Assembly: GCA_024195265.1 (NCBI GenBank)
Contig: JAJLRJ010000013.1
Location: forward strand, 17,260,348-17,324,347
Origin: Dendrophyllia cribrosa
Taxonomy: Eukaryota > Cnidaria > Anthozoa > Scleractinia > Dendrophylliidae
Length of the DNA: 64,000 bases
Direction: 5' to 3'
Part shown: one piece after another, positions 35,361 to 46,127 of the stretch
Numbering within the stretch: position 1 is the first letter of the stretch
How the letters are laid out: the number at the start of each line of letters is the position of its first letter
Program-made: the position numbers and the translations under genes
Notes under the pieces: generated by a model
The model's database searches: none
Seen by the model: only the letters and a program-made list of their open reading frames with translations
Told to the model about the DNA's origin: nothing

Positions 35361-35637
35361 CGCAAACGCCTAAAAACATGTTAAGGGTGAAAACAGCAAA
35401 GCACTACCTTCACTGTTACCATAGTCACGAAATTTAGCCGCTCTAATATTCAGTGGTTCCTGTGCCATCTCCTGTTTGTTACGCTGTTAGTCCGCTAAGA
35501 AACCCTACATGAACATAATTGCTTATTTAAATCCGTGTTTCTGTAAAGTTACGCCATTTGCGGGAGTACGTGAACTCTATTTTGCATTCGATCCCCCAGT
35601 TCTCCTTCGGCAACGTCCACCCTTTTTATCGCTTGGA

Positions 35638-35995
35638 TATACACCCAGGAGCCCTCCTGATACACCTTATATACCGTATATAGGGTATATCAGGAGGGCT
35701 CCTGGGTGGCACCCAGGAGCCCTCCTGATACACCCTATATACACCCAGGAGCCCTCCTGATACACCTTATATACACCCAGGAGCCCTCCTGATACACCTT
35801 ATATACACCCAGGAGCCCTCCTGATACACCTTATATACACCCAGGAACCCTCCTGATACACCTTATATACACCCAGGAACCCTCCTGATACACCTTATAT
35901 ACACCCAGGAGCCCTCCTGATACACCTTATATACACCCAGGAACCCTCCTGATACACCTTATATACACCCAGGAGCCCTCCTGATACACCTTATT
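35638..35995. repeat. Tandem repeat, 32-bp unit
   Basis: About ten units of ACACCCAGGAGCCCTCCTGA followed by TACACCTTATAT. Each contains the near palindrome CAGGAGCCCTCCTG. An inverted unit near 35670-35705 breaks the first copies. There are no unique spacers, so it is not a CRISPR array. Confidence 0.9.
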
Positions 35996-36399
35996 TTAGG
36001 AGGAAAAGTTGTTATTCCCCAGGTGATGCGTGACGCTTGATTAAATAAATCTTTGTTTAAAAAGAGAGAAAAAAAATCCCAGGGCAAAATTATTTCTCAC
36101 CACTTTTAAGTTAGAAGTTAATGGCTTGGTTTAGTCTTCCCATGGTACTTTGTGCGCTGTCTCGCGCTTCACCCACCGACCATCCCATCACTGGGGCTAT
36201 GTCACCATTTTTAGTGTTACCTTTAAGAAGCCAAAATACATCTTTATAGCAATAAAACCCAAAAAGGAGGGTCCAGTTTTGTTTAAAATTCTTCTAGTAC
36301 TCTAAGAGTAAAAATAAGTGTCTTAGGCTGCAGATGGAAATGGATTTAAAAAATTGGGCTAATTTTTTCAAGTTTATCTGTTTTGGAAAACTCGCTTAA

Positions 36400-36890
36400 C
36401 TCTTTCACTGCTGAACTTTTTAAAAAAAAGGCTATTTTTTTACCGTTAAATCGTTTTTTTGGGAGCAACATGGCCAAATGTCAATAAACATTGCTACAAA
36501 AGCAATTTGCTACACTCGCGCTACAGTATGAACTAGATTCCATCTTGAAAAGTGTAATATTTAGGTTTAGCGCATGCGCATAAGCCAAAAAAAAAGACTG
36601 CGAAATCTTTCCGATTATTTTTTTGCTTCTTTTACTTTCCCTTTCTCTCCCCTTTTCTTCTCTTCCTATCTTCTACTCTCTATTACCTTTCTATCGGCCG
36701 GAAAATATTTGACATAAGCGTTAAAAACGCTGGAAATGAAACATTGTTCAATTGCAGGGGTATTGACCTAATTTACCACCTAATTTTGCACCAATATTTG
36801 AACATGTTTTCTTCGAATAGCTCTGCTAGAATTTGGTGCAATGTCTGCTGCTCCAAATGTCGACAAAAGTCGACTTTGGCAGCGAAAGAG
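36400..36890. mobile_element. TTAA-flanked element
   Basis: Ends CTCTTTCACTGCTG and GGCAGCGAAAGAG are inverted with TTAA on both sides (36396-36399, 36891-36894). Non-coding. Confidence 0.65.
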
Positions 36891-37042
36891 TTAAACTCTG
36901 ATTTTGGTCTATTTTCTCTAGTATCTTCCTATTAAATAGTGTTCTATAAGCATTTTCGGTGAACGACAAAGGAATTTAGTTTTTATTTGGGACAGTTTTG
37001 ACATAGCTACTTTAAGTTGTTGGTCACAAAGCAGCTACAACC

Positions 37043-37163
37043 CTGGAATCAAGTCAATAACTTTTACAAGTGTATTTTACTAGTGTAGCCATTGTTTCCG
37101 AGGTTGAAAACAAAAGCTACAATCGAAATTACACTTGTTAAAGTTTTATTGAATTGACCCCTG
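37043..37163. mobile_element. About 120-bp MITE, copy 2
   Basis: Matches 31876-31996 with changes at the left end. The right end is TTTTATTGAATTGACCCC. Confidence 0.7.
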
Positions 37164-37164
37164 G

Positions 37165-37389
37165 CAGAAACCCATAAGCTGATAAGTGGGTTTAAACGTG
37201 TAACGCGCATTCACAGCTTCCGAATATTCATTTTTTGCTTAGTACCATATCTGGAAACCCCTCGGTCCCTTGAGATTGGAAGCAAGTTGTTCTAGCGAAT
37301 TGATTGGTTAATATTTTTATCTTGATTTTCCAGATATGGCTGTTTTGAAGCGAACAAGAGACAGTTGCACGTTTCAACCACTTATGGGA
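37165..37389. mobile_element. AGAAACCCATAAG-ended MITE, copy 1
   Basis: Starts directly after the previous MITE. Its inner sequence (GGTCCCTTGAGATTGGAAGC, TTGATTGGTTAATATTTTTA) is inverted relative to the copy at 60947-61203. Confidence 0.65.
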
Positions 37390-39324
37390 CATATTTCAAG
37401 TAGTGGCTAGAGAGTTTGCACGTGACGCTAGGACGGTCTTTCTTATTCAAACATTCCCTATGGTTTAAGCACTCCAATATGGCCACCGGTCACATGAGTG
37501 GAAACGCCATTGACTTATCAAATTCACCAGATGTATAACTTGTTTTTTAGTTTGCTAATTGTCGTGAAAGTAGGAACGATTTGTTTTGGGTGTGTCCAGC
37601 GTCATAAATGACAAAAAAATGTTTTTATTTTCCTTTAAGTATGTCGTTATGTTTTGTGCACGGTGGTGTCAAAACATCGACATATAAATAACAGCTAGGA
37701 ATTCTGACACTACGACGGTTTGGTAAATCTAATATTCTTTTAAAATTAATTGGCAATTTCTTTAATCAACATGATCACAAACTGTGTAAGTGTAATTATC
37801 TAGATGAGTTACATATCGAGGAAGATCTTTATACAGATTTATTATGCTATTTACGAGAAAGCCTGTAATGTTCCGTAATATACGGGTATACGCTACTTCA
37901 GAAGATAATTGTTTCGGCTTTTCAAATTGGTTCCTTTGAAATAATCTTACATCAATCATACTTTTTTTCATTCATTGTAATCATAGCCCAGCGTTATTTG
38001 GAAACCCCCCGTATTTTGTCCCGGAGAAAAACAATTTTCATTTAACTGCAGTTACAACTGTATCAGGCAAAAGTTCTGTTGTGTGGCGAAATGATGTGGG
38101 CTGGCAATAAATAACCCACAACTCTAGCAAGTCTTTCAGCCGTAACAATTTAATATCCATTTGATGCTCATTATTAGAAAAAAGGTTGCGAGAATTCAAC
38201 AATGCAATCGTCCAATCTCGTTCCAATAAGGTCCTCTCTTCTTACAACGAAAGAAAGGGAAACTAGCCTGGTAATGAGGAAGGAAGAGAGAGGACCTTAC
38301 GAACGAGGTTGGCAATAGTCTTGCCGCTTATAAGGAAATTTCCCGCCAATAGCGTCACATAGTAACTCGAAACTGGGCTTGAATAAAACGCAGTTTAAAA
38401 GACAAACTAAATTTTGTTGCACGACGAATTCAATTTCCCTTTAAACTGGCCGTTTTAATTATTTAAATATACCTAGCACGCTGAGAAGTTACTGGGTACA
38501 TTAACCGTCCAAATTTAATTATAGGCTTCACTTACATAAGAGTGCTAACTTTCTACCTTGCGTTCAGCTTAAATATTGACGGAGATGCATGCATTTTACA
38601 AAACAGCAAGGTTATACCCTCTATTCGACGAAACAAAAAGAATTAATCTGCAAAGCAATCTTTCATTGAGCGAATAACTGCAAAAACCTTCATTTCCTCC
38701 AAATATGCTCTGCGCAATGTTCAATGAATTTCTTGACAGAAGTCGCACGTCCTCTTGCCGCTTGCCCAAAACGATTCTCAAAAGGTAAACAAAAATTGCG
38801 TCAGTCTTCAAACTAAAGAGGCATCCTTAGAAACCCCGAGTAGAGTCGTGCCGTAGGAAGCGCAGTACCATTCGGAGGCAATTGGAGGCATTCGCGGTAC
38901 GTTACTCGCCGAAAAATCGCAAAACCGATCCAGTCTCCGAACTTACGATTTTCCTGCTTCGCGTTTCCCAGACAACACTGCTAAGCATATTGATTTGATC
39001 CGTCATGGCGCCAATATAAAAAAATGGTCAGCATCGAAGCCATGAAAGCTATTTTTTCAACCTGTAAACTCGGCACAGTGGCGAGAAGTGGCTACTTTAA
39101 TAGTTTTATTTAAATAAGACGCGCTTACAGTTTATCGATAAAGAAATAAACGGTAACACAATACGTCCCCTTGAAAATGCACCTTCCCTACGCATAATTG
39201 GAATATTTCAAAATTGTTTATTGTCAAATTTTTTATGGATGCAGTGAACTTTCCAGCTAGCGAACATGTCATATTACCGTTGATTCTCGATATTACTTGT
39301 GTAAGATCTTTGCTTTTAGCGAAG
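37390..39324. other. Long stretch without a recognised gene
   Basis: No exon of HDAC3 or SSBP was recognised here. A hairpin with arms AAGGTCCTCTCTT and AAGAGAGAGGACCTT spans about 38229-38300. A few short open frames show no family resemblance. Confidence 0.4.
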
Positions 39325-39424
39325 ATGCCGAAAACCGAAAGTGAAAGCTTTGCTATCAGTCATAACTCGCCGATAAATCTACAACGTGAACCCAACAACT
39401 GTCCATATATCTTAAAACCACGAC
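39325..39424 (+). CDS. Candidate first coding exon, unidentified
   Basis: An ATG opens a frame of 33 codons beginning MPKTESESFAISHNSPINLQ, stopping at a strong donor (CGAC|GTAAGT). The composition is protein-like rather than repeat-like. No downstream partner exon was recognised before the SSBP gene and I do not know the family. A chance frame is possible. Confidence 0.3.
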
Positions 39425-39715
39425 GTAAGTAAACGAACTATACAAACATATTTTCCCTTTCTATATAATATACCTTATTTTAGAGACAATCTATTTTGGG
39501 CCCCTATTCTCTCGTGCTCTGCGGTTCATGCGCACGAGTGTAATTTAAAATATTCAACCGCAGAGCGCAAGAGAAACGGGCCCTTGTACTGGCGAGTTTG
39601 GAAATGTTATTAGATTTTCTCCTAATACTAAGGTCCAATCCACGCTGTACCGTTGCTTTCTACAAATCTTTTGATAATGGTTGGTGAATATACAAAGACA
39701 AAAGTTCTCTTGCTG

Positions 39716-39832
39716 TTATTGCATGAAGAACTCTCCTTGATGGTCTGTCGTTCCATCTGTATTTTCAAATCTTCTAGCTTCTTCTTGCATGCTTTCCTTG
39801 ATCTTTAAGATCGCAACTGAGTCGCAGTGATC
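39716..39832 (-). CDS. Candidate terminal exon, unidentified (possibly alternative SSBP 3' exon)
   Basis: The acceptor CATTTTTTAG precedes 38 codons and a TAA stop. The frame starts DHCDSVAILKIKESMQEEAR and ends GEFFMQ. It would join in phase 0, which is also the phase at which the SSBP exon 46128-46211 ends, so it could be a distant 3' exon of that gene. It does not resemble the conserved SSBP ending (SPxMTMSV in vertebrates). Equally it may belong to another gene or to none. Confidence 0.35.
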   Translation of the reverse strand, partial: DHCDSVAILKIKESMQEEARRFENTDGTTDHQGEFFMQ

Positions 39833-39892
39833 CTAAAAAATGTAAGTAATCTCTCAAATGAATGAAGATATTAAAATAAACACAAGCAAATA

Positions 39893-40061
39893 GGCCATTT
39901 CCGAGTTACGTTATGCCTCGTTGTCAAAGCGAGGCTAGGTGCACAACCTTTCATATGGAAATGATTTTAATTTGCATTTGAATAAAAACTCATTTCCATA
40001 TGAAAGGTTGTGCACCTAGCCTCGCTTTGACAACGAGCCATAACGTAACTCGGAAATGGCC
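39893..40061. mobile_element. TA-flanked hairpin MITE
   Basis: Arms of about 75 bp, almost exact inverted copies (GGCCATTTCCGAGTTACGTT), with TA on both sides and a central TTTTAATTTGCATTTGAATA loop. Confidence 0.8.
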
Positions 40062-40153
40062 TATTTATACAATAACTGAAGATTATGCGCGCGCTGTGAT
40101 TGGTCTATAGCTATTGACTATTGTACTGGTAAACCAAATAGAAAATATAGTTA

Positions 40154-40285
40154 CAGTCAACTCTCTCTTAACGGACGCCTCTTAACACGAACACCTCTTA
40201 AGACGGACACCTCTATAAGACGGACACCTGGTGTTGGTCCCTGCCGTTTTTCAGTCATTTTACTGTAACTAAACTGTCTGTATAA
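40154..40285. mobile_element. pogo/Tigger-like MITE, one end only
   Basis: Starts CAGTCAACTCTCTCTTAACG after TA and matches the inverted right end of 51252-51120, including CCTGCCGTTTTTCAGTCATT. The other end is absent. Confidence 0.65.
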
Positions 40286-40328
40286 TAGGAAGCAAGTAAT
40301 AATTTTCAAAGCAACGACAACTGACTTA

Positions 40329-40379
40329 ATTTTAAAAGACATGTTTCGACAATCCTTTGTCATCTTCAGTTTGAAATTT
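40329..40379 (-). ncRNA. Hammerhead ribozyme-like motif
   Basis: Minus strand: CTGAAGA (40363-40369), a GACAA/UUGUC stem II, GAAA (40344-40347), ACAUGU as palindromic stem III, then C as the cleavage-site base. AAA before the core pairs with UUU after it, and a mismatch is followed by UUU with AAA. All core boxes are intact. Confidence 0.6.
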
Positions 40380-42200
40380 TAAGTTACAAAGTTGAATTTA
40401 TACTAAGTAAATGAAAATGCTAATGAGAGAAAACACCTTTGACAAATAAATGAAAGAATGTGTGACAATACGTCTATAGTTGACAAGAAAAATATATACT
40501 GGAAAAGGCTAAGAATTTTTTAGAGAGTTAAAGTGCCACTTACAACAAGTACTCATATTGACGGCAATGCCACATGACAAATCTTAATCCTTTAAAAACT
40601 CCAAAATTCAAATTTCAAAAACAATATCCCACATGTTAAATACAAAATGTATTGAAAAGAAAATGGTACCATGCAAAAGAACTGCTGAACAAATGAGAGG
40701 TTTCATTTGAATGGTCACACCATACTCCACAGACTCAAAAGTGAGACTGCTACACACTACAAGTCTCCATAGCTCGATGACCGCGGTTTATTAATAAGCC
40801 ACCTTGAAACTAGGCTCGATTACCAGCCGCTTTTCGAGAAATGAGCTCGCGCTCACGAGCGGCGGAGATCGAGTCTACCTTAAATTCTCCTTTTGACTCT
40901 GTTTAGCTTGTTGCGAAGGAATCATCGAACAACATGGGTTTGAACCAAGTTTCTAATCAAAGGGCCGGCTTAAGAGCCATCTCGTGAATACGAAACAACG
41001 TAAGGTTGTTAAAATCCACAGATCGGTTTTAATTTTCAGTCAAAGAATTGAAGAGTAAAACATTTAAAACGACCAAAAGATCTTAGCGTGACATAATATA
41101 TGCATTGTATGAAACGAGACTGTCAAGATAACTTAAATGACGTATTAATACGCTGGGGAATTAAAATACAGCAATCATCTTTTAACACCTTATACACTGG
41201 GAAATTAAAAAGTTACAAATGATGGAACGAGTGAATTTGTTCTCGTATACTACTGTATATCTCGCTCAACGATTTGCGTGTTCACGAGATTAAAACTATT
41301 CAGTCAAACAGTGAGACGTGAGGCGTTAGGCGTGTGTATGTGTCGATTACAAAGGGATTGGCCGTTTTACGCTCGACACGAACAAGTTGTTACAATATCA
41401 AGTCAACCATAAGTCATTCGTTAGCTTTAACCACATTAGGCTCGCATGCTCTCAATGCCTATGCACCATTAACTTTTACATAGTTGAACTCACTTCAAAA
41501 GCCTGTTAACGTTCACTCTAACTTGGAAATGTCTGCAAACAAATAAGAATTGTAAGTCAAACGACCGCATGAAAATGAACTGGGCACAAGAGACTCGACT
41601 CCGTGATCAGCGACATCACTGCAGCTGATCATACGGAGCGTGGTCTCAGAAAAAAATCGATGTATGCATCGAACCGAGCGATTCAGCGATGAATGAAAAA
41701 ATAGGGAATGAACGTATGAATAAGTAAGTTTTACAAGTGGTTATGGCGTCAGATGACCTATGGTTGTTCTTAGATCAGGAATTTGTTCACTGGTTAATAA
41801 CAAACAACATATAAAGAAGTGAAATTAGTGTCAACGTGAATTTGTACAAATGCATGAATTTTGACTCCAATTTAAAGGATTGTTCAGCAACACATAATTA
41901 TGCCTTTCAGGTCTGTCATAGCGTTGTTGCACTATAATAGAAGTGTATATTTTTTATTGTTTACTTACTGTAGGCAATTTCGTTAAGATTATTCTTTTTA
42001 ATTCAGAGGTTTATAATTTACGCTGTGGAAATAGCAGTTTTATTTTCCATTCATAATCGAGTTAATCATGATATCACTATTGCAAGGTTATATTATTCCA
42101 TGAGAGCGGTTTTCGATCGACAACCACAGTAATCACTCTGACCAATCAGAACATGAAGCGAACAACGGTAGCTGCCATGAACGCGGAAAAACGCGGCGAG
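40380..42200. other. Stretch without recognised gene or repeat
   Basis: Moderately AT-rich sequence. I saw no supported exon, no tandem repeat and no inverted-repeat element with clear ends. Confidence 0.4.
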
Positions 42201-42936
42201 TAAGGGACGGACCATTAGAAAAGTGATTGGGGGGGGGGGGGGGGGGGGGGGTGGGGAAAAAAACAAAAAAAAAATTCGTGCAAGGGAAAATGCCAGGAAA
42301 AAAAATTCGTGCAAAGTTCAAGGTAAAGAAAACAAAATTCATGCAGAAGGAGAAGTCCTATTGTAGTTGTTATTTAATATATTGCTATTATTGTTATTAT
42401 TGTTGTTATTGTTATATTGTTGTTATTTAATATATAAAAGCTGCCAAAGTGCCTATTGAAAATAGCGCTCTTGGCGTTTCAAAAATTCAAAACATTCTTG
42501 GGGCCTTCCTATACTATTATTTATAAATAGTATTATAAAGGTGACAGGCCAAACACGACTCCCGCTAGTCGCAAAATGTATAAAGAAGCCTTTAGAAATG
42601 CTTTCCCAAGAAGGTCTACGAGATATTTGTTCCCTTTAGATCACCAATATAGAATTGTGACTTGTCACTATTATCTCTGTCTCAGTTTTGCATGCTCGAT
42701 ATGTATTGTATGACTCTTTGATGATCTTTGGGATAAAAATCTCTTAAGTGACAGGAGATTTTCATGCTGTGTAGCCATTTATGGAATTATTGTTTCTCTA
42801 TGCCTTCGTTATGCTAGCTCTCTTGGCATATGTTAGGGCTTCTTTGGCTAACTTTTGTTGCAAGATATGTAGTGATCGGCTGCAGTTTTTGTTATTGTTT
42901 TGAATATGCTAGGATCAGTCAATCTCTCAGCCCGTG

Positions 42937-43091
42937 CAGGGGCGTAGCTACCTGTACGCACGTACGCACGTGCGTACCTGAAAAAGTCGGGAAAAAAGAA
43001 AGATTTGGGACTTGAGGGTGGGGGAGGAGGTAGGGGGAGTGTTTGGAAATTGACTGTGCGTACCTCTGAAAAATTCCTGGCTACACCCCTG
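42937..43091. mobile_element. hAT-like MITE, 155 bp
   Basis: Ends CAGGGGCGTAGCTACCTG and CTGGCTACACCCCTG with CCGTG duplicated (42932-42936, 43092-43096). CAGGGGCGTAGC ends are common among animal hAT elements. Confidence 0.8.
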
Positions 43092-43230
43092 CCGTGATTT
43101 AGTGTTAAAGTCTGCGGTGTGCAAGACTTGTGAGAAAGTGGATCTTTATCACGGATGTAGGCGTCTAAGATCAAAGTCTGAAGCTGCCGTGTCTCTATTG
43201 GAATCATGACTTCTTGCAGTTTATGTTTTA

Positions 43231-43516
43231 CAGTGGCGGATCCAGGGGGAGGGTGGGGGGGGGGGGGGGGGGGGGGGGTCCGGACCCCCCTTTCCGACCT
43301 GTGTCTCCCTTGTGGTTCAAAAATAATAGAATAAAATTGTTTTATACGCAGTTGTTTCACCTCCACCAATTGACTGATTGTCAATTTTTTGACTTAACAA
43401 ACGCTTTTCGAGTTTCAGGAGTGCTGGAAATGGCGTTTCAGAGGGTAAAATTGGAAAAATTTCCGGGCAGGCATGAACCCGGACCCCCCTTTCAGAAATC
43501 CCTGGATCCGCCTCTG
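43231..43516. mobile_element. hAT-like MITE with G tract, 286 bp
   Basis: Ends CAGTGGCGGATCCAGGG and CCCTGGATCCGCCTCTG with TTTTA duplicated (43226-43230, 43517-43521). A G run (about 43256-43279) lies near the left end and CCGGACCCCCCTTTC occurs near both ends. Confidence 0.8.
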
Positions 43517-43675
43517 TTTTAGCTCCTTGTTTTATATATAGTTCTGTTTCTGAGAAGTGTTTCTTGGAGCTTGAAGAACCTCCGTTGTTTCATCATGGCG
43601 TTATTGCATCCCGACATGGCTTAAACAGATATGATGATCTGTATTGAAAATCTCACGGACGCTAGTGAATTCTTA

Positions 43676-43745
43676 CGTTTTTCTTAAGCAAGACTCGAGT
43701 TTCGGTTCTTAGGTGAACCTCATCAGTTGCTCCCATAAGTAACTG
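43676..43745 (-). ncRNA. Hammerhead ribozyme, type I, best-formed copy
   Basis: Minus strand: AGCAA, CTGATGA (43720-43726), a GGUUC/GAACC stem II, GAAA (43700-43703), stem III ACU-CG-AGU, then C (43692) as the predicted cleavage base, then UUGCU pairing with AGCAA. Beyond an internal loop, CUUAU and GUAAG extend stem I. All invariant core positions are present. It lies inside the 42204-44322 element. Confidence 0.75.
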
Positions 43746-44609
43746 TCTCGCGGAATAATATGAAATTATTCCGTTGTACATGAAATGTTTGCCGCTTTTG
43801 TACTCTTGGGAAGGATCGAATGTTCCGTTTTCTCATTGGCTCGTTTAATTGAACCAATAGCATTGGTGTAGTTTCGATCCGACGTTAAGTTGTGTTTCTT
43901 TCTGAGGCTTTATTCTTAATTTCATAGCATGTATGATATTTTCTGACACAAAGAACAGTTCTTTTAGTGTTGTAGAGAGGAGGTCTCGTGTATGTCTCAA
44001 TGAATTCAAGATACACTGCATATTTTTTCTACAACAGGCGTGTAATTCTGGTGTCAAGTTGTGTTTGCTTCATGCGTTCCATAATAGGATATAGTCTTGT
44101 GCAACGTAGCGGACTATTCCTAATATATATTTTTCAAATATACGTAATGGTCAAAAATGGTTTTTAAGTATTACACCTTTTTTTTAATTAGTAAATGAAA
44201 AACAAAGCAATATTTGTCTGTCACCTGCAAAAAAAAAATACTGCACAAGCAATGGGCGAAAAAAAAATTCGTGCAAGCTGAAAATCCCCCACCCCCCCAT
44301 CACTTTTCTAATGGTCCGTCCCTAAGTCAGCATTTGTTTAAGTGTTACTTGGTGGGGAAGGTGGCGCGATTTTTTTTTATCCAATCGTAAAGCGTAGCTA
44401 TGCAAAACCAAAGCAAGAATGAATAACTCTGAGAAACACTTGAAAATCGCCCTATCCCATTATTTATTATTTTTTTATTTCTGTATTTCATTTTTTCTTT
44501 TTCATTCTCTCTCATTTGAGTTTCGTTACCAGGCCCCAATTGCGCTCGGTTTCAGTGCGAAAATGGCGCCACTGGAGAACATGATCAGTCGATCAGAACA
44601 TAGTTTATA

Positions 44610-44860
44610 GAACAAACTGGTTATGAAGCTCAACAGATTTCAAAAAGAGTGTACAAAGCTGCTTTGTTTTATGTTGAACGAACCGTGACCCTGCACATTG
44701 TTTTGTTTAAAGTGTGAGCCCAAATGTTTCTACTGGTCAGTTGCTCATATGCATTTCAATACCTTTTGTGTTTTGTGCAGGGTCAAGGCAAACGAACAAA
44801 AGAAATGGAGAACAAAAACATATAACAAAGGACTGACTAAGTTTCATAACCAGTTTATTC
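44610..44860. mobile_element. 251-bp TA-flanked MITE, copy 2
   Basis: Inverted relative to 26361-26611, same length, ends GAACAAACTGGTTATGAA and CATAACCAGTTTATTC with TA on both sides. Confidence 0.8.
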
Positions 44861-45203
44861 TATTAACTATGATCAGAATTGATCTGCAGGTTTGTACAAA
44901 TTGAGCCCGCTTTTATGCTTCTTTTGATTCTTTTTACAGTGAGAAAATTCCGATACGTTTATATTACTTCTACAACGTTTAATAAGAAGCTTCCAAGTTA
45001 TTTTCACGCAACTTAAAGCTTATTTTTACGCCTGAGCTGTATAATCTCGCACATGAAGAGTTTGATTTAAGCTTAAGATTTAGTTTAATTAGTAAGCTTA
45101 GCATAAGCTAAGCTTATAAAACAAACAACAGAAAGTTGTTGTCTTTATTCCGTTAAAATAATCTATCTCAGAAAACAATTAAAATATTATTTCGTTAAGT
45201 TAA

Positions 45204-45831
45204 GGTGGCTCGACCGGGTTTTTTGGCCACATAACATCCCAACTTTGAACGGCTGACACTTCACTGTCTGAGCTCGGTCGAGCATTAGTTTTTAAATAAA
45301 CGCTTCCCTAACAAAAGTTCTACTTCTGTGAGTAGAATGAGCATATTTAAGACTTTGTTTCTGATCACTTTAACTAAAATCTCGTAGAGCAAACAGGATG
45401 AAACCTTCAAGGAATGTAGTTTTATGACACATGAATAATATATGGTGAAAATATTGTTTCAATTTGTCAGGAAAATGCCGACATAGACGAATTAACAGAA
45501 AGTAATGCAAATCTTAAATTTGTTATGGGAAATATTCAACCCCATTTTATTCTAAAACGCTCTCATAGAGTTTTTTTAAACTTTGCACTCTTGAAGCGGC
45601 CGTTTTAAAAGTTTAGGTCTAGATGTTGAGAAAATTACAAATATGCCAAAACCATGATGTCATCAGATTGTTGTTATGGTAACACCGATGTCAATCAAAT
45701 CTACTTTTTTGGAAAGTTCATTTCATCTCTAGTATATGTGTGAAGCAGCTTGTCTGACCGAGCTCAGACAGTGAAGTATCAGCCATTCAAAGTTGGGATG
45801 TTGTGTCGCCAAAAAACCCAGTTGAGCCACC
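45204..45831. mobile_element. TTAA-flanked element, GGTGGCTCGACC ends
   Basis: Inverted ends of about 80 bp beginning GGTGGCTCGACCGGGTTTTT, with TTAA at 45200-45203 and 45832-45835. Non-coding. Confidence 0.75.
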
Positions 45832-46127
45832 TTAAGTTATAAAGTTTTTTTTGATGAGCAATTGACCATACCAGTTTTATTTTTTAAAATACCGTTCAAA
45901 TAAATGCTACTTTTACTGTTGAGTTTAGGCAGAACGGTTACTAAACCTTTTTTTACATTAAAGTTATTATCATTCTAGCCTAAAGGATTCAATTCAACAC
46001 AAACAATTGAACTTTAAAATCAGCTCACATAAAAATGAAATAAAGCTAAGCTTATTGTTCTCTATGAAAGACATAATTTCTATCTTATAATTCCAACAAA
46101 TTTAATTTTAAACACGTTTTTACTTAC

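Larger units (their letters stand above)
42204..44322. mobile_element. GGGAC-ended element with G/C tracts, TAA-flanked (host of nested elements)
   Basis: Ends GGGACGGACCATTAGAAAAG and its complement, with TAA at 42201-42203 and 44323-44325. A long G tract (42229-42251) lies inside the left end and a C tract inside the right. ATTCGTGCAAG occurs near both ends. It holds two hAT-like insertions (42937-43091, 43231-43516) and a hammerhead-bearing segment near 43.7 kb. Its ends resemble those of 52278-53725. Confidence 0.8.

Noticed and set aside
35638..35995. CRISPR-like array
   Set aside because: Units are contiguous with no unique spacers, and the genome is eukaryotic.
40501..40570. Possible SSBP last exon (minus-strand NMST)
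   Set aside because: The frame does not give the conserved SPxMTMSV ending and has no stop or acceptor in the right place.
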